A DNA stretch of 64,000 nt from Haliclona indistincta (taxonomy: Eukaryota; Porifera; Demospongiae; Haplosclerida; Chalinidae), in assembly GCA_964017065.1 (NCBI GenBank), contig OZ024783.1, positions 7,666,391-7,730,390 of the forward strand, read 5' to 3'. A program made the position numbers and the translations under genes. Positions 52,672 to 64,000 of the stretch are shown here, piece by piece. Within the stretch, counting starts at the first letter, position 1, and the number at the start of each line of letters is the position of its first letter. The notes below the pieces were generated by a model. The model did no database searches and was not told the DNA's origin. It was given only the letters and a program-made list of their open reading frames with translations.

Positions 52672-53513
52672 TTGACTTACTATTCAGACACTATTAACCA
52701 CTTCTAGAAGATAGAAATGTTTTACCTAATACAGATCATGCATGTACTGTACTTCCTAGGCATTTAATCATCCGCTCCTGTGCATAATTATAAGCAATTC
52801 TGTCAGTATCTTGCTGTGTGCATATTCCTCTGTGCATGAACAAGAGTACAGTTATGCCCACGCATGTATTGTTACAGTAATGCTATTCATGCATCAAACT
52901 ACACAGTGATCGATGGTTTAGCGCTAAGCTCGGCAGCGGTATTTTTTTTCACGTCAGAATTATTTCATGCTTTTTATAAACTTGCTGATAGTTTCTTGAG
53001 CATTCTCCGGTTCTATAATGGCTCGGATAGAGACAGTTGGTATAAACTTTTTGGTGGCGCATACCGTTTGCGAGATATTGCCGCTTTTGGTTGCTAGATT
53101 GAGGAAAGTTGCGACTCGCATGAGACCTTTGGTGAACCTGTTGTAAGCTGTTGAACATGCACGTGGCAATCATCTGCAAGCCTCCAGAATCCTCTGACTG
53201 CCTAATTCCTGTGAATACCAAACTAACGTATGCGTACCGTCAGCCGTCACTAATCTATCCTTAGAAACACTAGTCTATCTTTAGAAACACATGGTGGCCA
53301 CAACATATCATATGACTGTTACATGCATCACTACATATGAAAACTGCCAAAGTACACAAAAGAGTTATGTACATCACATGGTATCTCTTTTTGTCCAATA
53401 GCTTGGTCAGGTGACACTTTAGTGGTTCATTGTGTACCAGTCACTTGCCCGACCAGCTAGTGTAGCTCAATCACTGTATAGTGCTCACTGCAGTGTTCCT
53501 TATCTGTCGCAGC
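52672..53513. repeat. Spacer between genes 27 and 28
   Basis: A duplicate of 47783-48710 without the solo hairpin arm. Small minus-strand frames at 52949-53221 are not conserved with the other copy. It ends in the MTNSS-type leader. Confidence 0.5.
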
Positions 53514-54530
53514 ATGACTAATGGCAGCTTCTTCGTGGTCAATGTTGTCTCCATATTTCTGTCAGGAGTGTCTATCGATGCTTGTATCATAGCTTTGGGA
53601 GTTCTGCTATACTACAAGATGTGGCGTTCATTCATCTATCGTTTGATGCTCTACATGTTTGCAACTCTAATTTTCTCTTCTTCAAGCACCATAACGCTCA
53701 TGATCTCTTATTTACGGATTTCTAATGAAGAATTGGTCTGGAAAGAGGTGGTCAATTGGACTAACAAAACTGGTGTATATGCTTCTCTTGTCATTCCATC
53801 TATTCTGATTTTCAATTGTCTAGCAATTGTGCAGTTGCTTGTGACTAGTATAACTGTGTGTATATATCTTACGGCTTTCCACAACTACCAGTTCACTTAT
53901 AAATCTGATCTTTATTTGCTGGTTTCAACCATAATTTTTGTAACGGTTGTCTCAACATTGAATATATCAGCTAGTGTACCGCCAGACAGGTATTCCAACA
54001 ATTTCAATCAGTTTAAAGGCATAACAATTGCTGCCTTTGTGCTGGTTTGTCTGCTATTGCCTGTCAACATTGTATTCACAGCTCTGACATTGGTTCCACT
54101 GTGCTGTAGAGCTTGTGGATATAACCTGTGTATGAAGACTGCTGCTACAATAGAGAGTCACAGGAAGGCAATGAAAGAAGTACTACCATTCTTCATTCTT
54201 ATAGTGCCTTCTATCTTGTTTTTCTTGTCACATCTTAAGCGATCACTTGATTATAGTGAAACTAGTTATAATGTTGTACATGTAATTTACAGTATTCCGG
54301 GACTAGTGTCTTCTTTGACCTTTGCTCTTCATCTCCACTTTATGAGAAAGAAACTCAAAAAGCTACAAGGCAGTAGGCTTGTAAATTATGAATCTGTTAA
54401 CTTCAGTCGCATTCACTGTACAACAGTGTTTGCTAGTGACAGAATATCTGATTCATGTATCACTAATTCTCCACTTCTGAGTGCGGAGGATACACAATAT
54501 CTCCTCACGAGAAACAGTCGAGTGCAATAG
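53514..54530 (+). CDS. 7TM receptor-like protein, array gene 28 (intact, last of array)
   Basis: 338 residues from the ATG at 53514 (MTNGSFFVVNVVSIFLSG; the sequon is now NGS). TM1 begins VSIDACIIALGVLL. TM2-TM3 loop SNEELVWKEVVNWTNKTG; loop 2 reads LTAFHNYQFTYKSD; loop 3 ends KAMKEVLPF. The tail (SDRISDSC, NSPLLSAEDTQYLLTRNSRVQ) keeps a DTQYLL dileucine motif that its sister gene 26 has lost. It is the last receptor before the ABC transporter gene, only 235 bp from its first recognised exon. Confidence 0.82.
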   Translation: MTNGSFFVVNVVSIFLSGVSIDACIIALGVLLYYKMWRSFIYRLMLYMFATLIFSSSSTITLMISYLRISNEELVWKEVVNWTNKTGVYASLVIPSILIFNCLAIVQLLVTSITVCIYLTAFHNYQFTYKSDLYLLVSTIIFVTVVSTLNISASVPPDRYSNNFNQFKGITIAAFVLVCLLLPVNIVFTALTLVPLCCRACGYNLCMKTAATIESHRKAMKEVLPFFILIVPSILFFLSHLKRSLDYSETSYNVVHVIYSIPGLVSSLTFALHLHFMRKKLKKLQGSRLVNYESVNFSRIHCTTVFASDRISDSCITNSPLLSAEDTQYLLTRNSRVQ

Positions 54531-54765
54531 TTGTTATCCATATTGTTACTGCAGTCATTGAATCATCAATTGATAGAACAATTTAGCTAGTTATCCCCAA
54601 AATTGTTTTTTTTTTAAGTACTATGTTTGAATATGGCTGAAAATTTAGATATAAAAAGAATGCATGGATTGATCGATTGTGGTTGCTCACAGCAGAGCTG
54701 CATGTGTGACATGCCTTAGTGGTGCCTGAATATTTAACTCTTTATCAACCTTTGTGTACATGTAG
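54531..54765. other. Intron-like spacer before the ABC gene
   Basis: No exon for the missing N-terminal part of the transporter is visible. A pyrimidine-rich TTTGTGTACATGTAG closes the segment as the acceptor of the first recognised exon. The region 54685-54750 is the source or copy of 50430-50495. Confidence 0.45.
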
Positions 54766-60886
<6,121 letters not shown>

Positions 60887-60887
60887 A

Positions 60888-63074
60888 TAAAAATTAATAA
60901 TTATTTCTATCAAAATCAAAAGATGTAGGGATGAAGAAATCTATCACTGGTCCACAATGTAAGCCAACATGGAATGGTAACACGGCTGACTTGCTAACAG
61001 ACCATAGATCCCTACATCATGAGCTGCTGTGGCCTGACTATATCTAGTTCAGCTAGTTGCTGTTGACTGACACCTGATGTGAATTCAGCTTGTGACAAAA
61101 ATTATAATGTACAGCCACTGATGTAGGGATCTATGGTCTGTTAGCAAGTCAATCGTGTTACCATTCTATGCTTGTTCCTTGTTGGTTTACATCGTGGACC
61201 AGTAGTAGATGTCTGCATCCCCACATCCTTTTGATTTCATTATAAAATCTTTTTAACTTTCTTGTTTGTGTCCCAGCTTTTTTCATTTTCAGTGAATTGC
61301 AGTTCAATATCATGCATGTACTGAGCCGTCTTTGTTTCTACCATTAGTTTAGTTTTCCTGTTGTTGATGGCTTTTCTTTGTAATTTTAAACTCGTAGCTT
61401 AAATTGTACATATCCGCTTGCCTACGCATGCATGCAGTGCATACGAGCCCCGCCCACACTTGTTTGTATACCTATACCGCGGTTGTAAGTTATGGCAAGC
61501 GCAAAATGGTGAGCTTACCCTTTAAAGGCTCCAGACAAATGGATCCATACGGCGCGGCGATACTCAAAGTAGTGCCTAATTGGTCACGTGCGCTGACCAC
61601 TGTTTGCATTTTTAGAACTAATCTTATTTTTTAACAGGAATAAAAATAATGAACGAGTTAAATAATGCCACCATTCTGGGAGAGACGGAGGAGATTCTGT
61701 TCAACCATAGAGCTGCGTTTCCCCTCCACAATGCTATAGAACATTTTTGAAATAGGTGTCGGCTGGTGGGGAACCAATACGTTGACCCAGGTGGCGACCG
61801 ATAGTGGAAATGGTCGTGGTAGTGAGAGAGCTGAGCCCCCCAGGGACTCAAAGAGAACAGGGACAAAAGTTACGCCAATAGCAGCACAAGAGGCATTATG
61901 GAGCGTTTTTCTCAATTCGCCGACCTAAAGAGCATGGCCGGGAGTAGATGCAGCTCCTTGGACAGTGAGATTCTGGAGAGTAGAAATGACTGAGATGTCC
62001 AGAGCAGCAGGGCGGCCACGATCCCAGCTAAGGAGAAAGATATCAGCGGGACGGGATTGGTGGTTTGGGATGAGATGAGGAAGCTCCCTTCGAGGCACGA
62101 GGGCAGTTAGGCTGCTGAAAAATTGCATCTCGAATGAAGTTGTGGCGATGGATTTTATCACTGTTTCCACCACATCCCATATGGTGGTCCCCGAAGCGGT
62201 CGGCAGGTGAGTGGCAGATCGAACACTTGGAGTCAGCTGGGAACAATGGAAGACCCAGCCAGTAGTGGAGGAAAAGTCTAAATTCATGATCGAACATGTG
62301 CAGGCCCAAAGCAAGGGAGGGAATGACATTCAGACCACCCCGGTTGGCCTAGGGAAGAGCCTAGAGCATGGATGGCTTGCCGAAGAAAGGCAGGAGGAGA
62401 GGACTGAATGGAAGCCAAGAATCTCGGAGACCAGAGGACGGGAGTGGTGGAGGGAACTAATATAAGCTGCGGGGGCATGAAGGGTGGCCGAGCGCAGATT
62501 GATGCCACCAAGGGAGCTCGGGAGGGAGGCCTTGGATTCGTTTACAGTAATGGCATCTAACACTTAGCTGATCGAGAAATCGCGGAATTTATAACGCCGT
62601 TTCGCGACAAAGTTCAAAGGGTACCGCCAGGGGAATTTCACGATAGTTCGTGGATGTTTTGTTCTCGGCACTGCTCCCATAAAGGCGGTAGGCGAACTGA
62701 AGAAAGAGACTGATGACGAAACTTGATTTTCGCCGTTTCAAGGTTCGTCACTTTAGTAACAATTTCGAGCAATCTTCTTGCTACTGCCGGTATCATGGAG
62801 TAACGCCAGAGAGCAGTTCTAAGTGTCTTTGGACGTATTCACCACCAGCCGAAATATCAGCGCGGTTTGGAGTGCCAAATGTCCAGAAAAAAACATATAA
62901 ATCCTATATGCAACATATATGTACATAGCTTTGACATAGAACAAAAATAGTATTATAATTATTATGTTACATACATATGTAACATACGTGCCAGTTTTAC
63001 CTGGGATTTGTATGTAGCCGCCATCTTTTTCCCTGGTCATCCCTACATAGGGAGGCACTACTGTGCCTCCCTAA
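60888..63074 (+). mobile_element. Helitron-like element, copy D (old, interrupted)
   Basis: It begins directly after the ABC stop codon. The left hairpin (60888-61265) is decayed and its arms no longer match perfectly. The internal sequence follows copies A-C to about 61612, is interrupted to about 62548, and resumes to the end, GGGAGGCAC-TACT-GTGCCTCCC then TAA, before T at 63075. The end hairpin differs from copies A-C by a compensated pair (A-T to G-C). Confidence 0.65.
61613..62548 (-). pseudogene. Decayed retrotransposon fragment (C-terminal region of a reverse-transcriptase protein)
   Basis: On the minus strand, three frames together carry GGINLRSA, CSICHSPADRFGDHHMGCGG...IHRH, and SRPADIFLLSWDRGRPAALD with ISVISTLQ. 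This order is known from the C-terminal part of reverse-transcriptase proteins abundant in cnidarian and sponge genomes. The frame is broken at several points and no catalytic YxDD region is present, so it is a dead fragment. It interrupts Helitron-like copy D. Confidence 0.55.
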
Positions 63075-63950
63075 TACAAGCATTACCGGTACTATAAAAA
63101 TTGCAAAGGACCGCTAATGGGTTTATTGGCAGGCCTATTGCACTGAAAGTCATACTGATTTCCTGTGGAATATTCGCAATGCACTATAGCTAGCCGTGGT
63201 GTACATATACTTGTCATCCTAGTGCATGCAGTCTTAGAGGTGAGCACAATATTCTGGAATACTTTTGGGAATAGTGTATGGGGTATATCATTGCAGGAAT
63301 AGAATAGTTTTGAGCATGTTTTGATGAAGAATTTTGAAGCAACTCCGCAATTCAAATTTCATGTAATGCAAGACTAAAGCAGTGTATTCTGATAGGCAGT
63401 ACAGTGCATTATGCATAGAAACATTAATGATCTTACAGTACAATGGTCGTCGAACTACAAATACCAGTTGCAGAACTGTGTCATTAATTTTTATAATTAT
63501 GCAGGTTATATGTATATTATCCTCAAGAAGCTTTCTTTTTGTTAATAATATAGCAAAATTTTAGGCCAGATGCATGAGAATGTTCTGGAAAGAATGATAG
63601 GCAGAGTGTGAGAAAAAAATGTGCTCACCCCTAGCGTGCACGATGCAGTTACGGGTCCGCCTTTGTTCACCCCCTTTGAAACGGTTACGTCATCTCGTCC
63701 CGCCCTTCAATAATTATCAGTATAACACATTACTACAGCTGCAGTAAACTGCGACTAAACCCTAAACCTTAAAAACTTTCTCCTAACTGTGCATGTCGGG
63801 AGGATCGTCCTGACCTTGCCTTCGGCCCTTGCTAAGCCTAAGGATCGTCGGGAGGGTCGTTCTAAACAGGGCCTCTGCGGTCCTCACTAAGGATTGTCTA
63901 GAAGGTTTCTAAAAAGACTTGTGGCTAACACTAGCTGGAAAAAAAAACTA
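63075..63950. other. Unannotated 3' end of window
   Basis: AT-rich to about 63600, then more G+C-rich. AAGGATCGTC / GGGAGGGTCGT-like motifs recur at about 63795-63905, suggesting a degenerate repeat. Short open frames are not convincing. A single AACCCTAAACC at 63758 is too short to call telomeric. Confidence 0.35.
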
Positions 63951-63954
63951 TAGC

Positions 63955-64000
63955 AAGGATAAGGATCGAACCCACACACCACTAGCACCTTGTTCTACTG
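63955..64000 (-). mobile_element. tRNA-like B-box sequence at the window edge
   Basis: On the minus strand, GTGTGTGGGTTCGATCCTTA contains a perfect B box (GGTTCGATCC). The A-box half, if present, lies beyond the window. It could be a tRNA gene or a SINE; the stem TTATCC/GTGTGG does not pair well, which favours a SINE. Confidence 0.35.

Noticed and set aside
52660..52680. Extra 4 bp (CATTAATTGAC against CATTGAC) as an eighth TA-to-TAATTA case
   Set aside because: The insertion is 4 bp but the target is not TA in the sister copy, so it does not fit the pattern.
536..54530. Assignment of the 7TM family to a named GPCR class or ligand
   Set aside because: Neither DRY/NPxxY nor other class-defining motifs are visible and no search can be run, so only topology and family repeats are claimed.
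63750..63770. Telomere-like AACCCTAAACC
   Set aside because: A single imperfect copy of about 11 bp, not a tandem array.

Overview
The window looks like nuclear DNA of an early-branching animal, most likely a demosponge. This is inferred from three things: an animal-type ABCC/MRP4-like transporter gene cut by many very short GT-AG introns (about 45-60 bp is common), single-exon receptor genes in a dense tandem array, and a rich mix of eukaryotic DNA transposons. The species cannot be fixed from sequence alone. All recognised host genes lie on the + strand.

From 536 to 54530 lies a tandem array of one family of predicted seven-transmembrane (7TM) proteins of about 320-340 residues. I count 28 loci: 17 with an intact single-exon reading frame, 5 nearly full-length copies broken by frameshifts, and 6 truncated relics; a 29th fragment is only a C-terminal tail. 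Four subfamilies follow each other. Genes 1-6 lie at 0.5-10.4 kb. An 'ESTTTNSIGF' subfamily is interleaved with an 'MNNSSWLV' subfamily and short relics at 21.8-41.6 kb. The 'MTNSSFF' type lies at 42-54.5 kb. In every copy the cytoplasmic blocks (TM1/loop 1, loop 2, a Cys-rich loop 3, and an acidic tail ending in a dileucine motif) are almost identical, even at the nucleotide level, while the extracellular and remaining membrane segments differ. This suggests a diversifying receptor family homogenised by gene conversion. Ligand and function are unknown.

From 54766 to 60886 lies an ABCC4-like ABC transporter of 25 joinable exons (1,113 codons, in frame throughout). It lacks the first roughly 200 residues expected for the family. 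Its 5' intron is partly duplicated inside the receptor array, so array growth has reached into this gene.

Mobile DNA fills the gaps. (i) At 12956-17503 is a 4.5-kb TTAA-flanked transposon with about 485-bp inverted repeats and one five-exon gene predicted to fuse a Mutator-like transposase, an 11-residue tandem repeat and a YqaJ-type nuclease. (ii) Four copies of a roughly 1.24-kb Helitron-like element (26401, 28723, 43763, about 60888) have a long 5' hairpin and a 3' hairpin ending in CTAA; empty sites in paralogous units show insertion between A and T without duplication. (iii) There are two further TTAA insertions (20992, 50976), two MITEs with 7-bp target duplications (10413, 37349), a 326-bp TIR element (49864), tRNA-like SINE fragments, and a decayed retrotransposon fragment inside the fourth Helitron-like copy. 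Comparing paralogous units also reveals a recurrent 4-bp change, TA to TAATTA, at seven places, one of which breaks a receptor gene.
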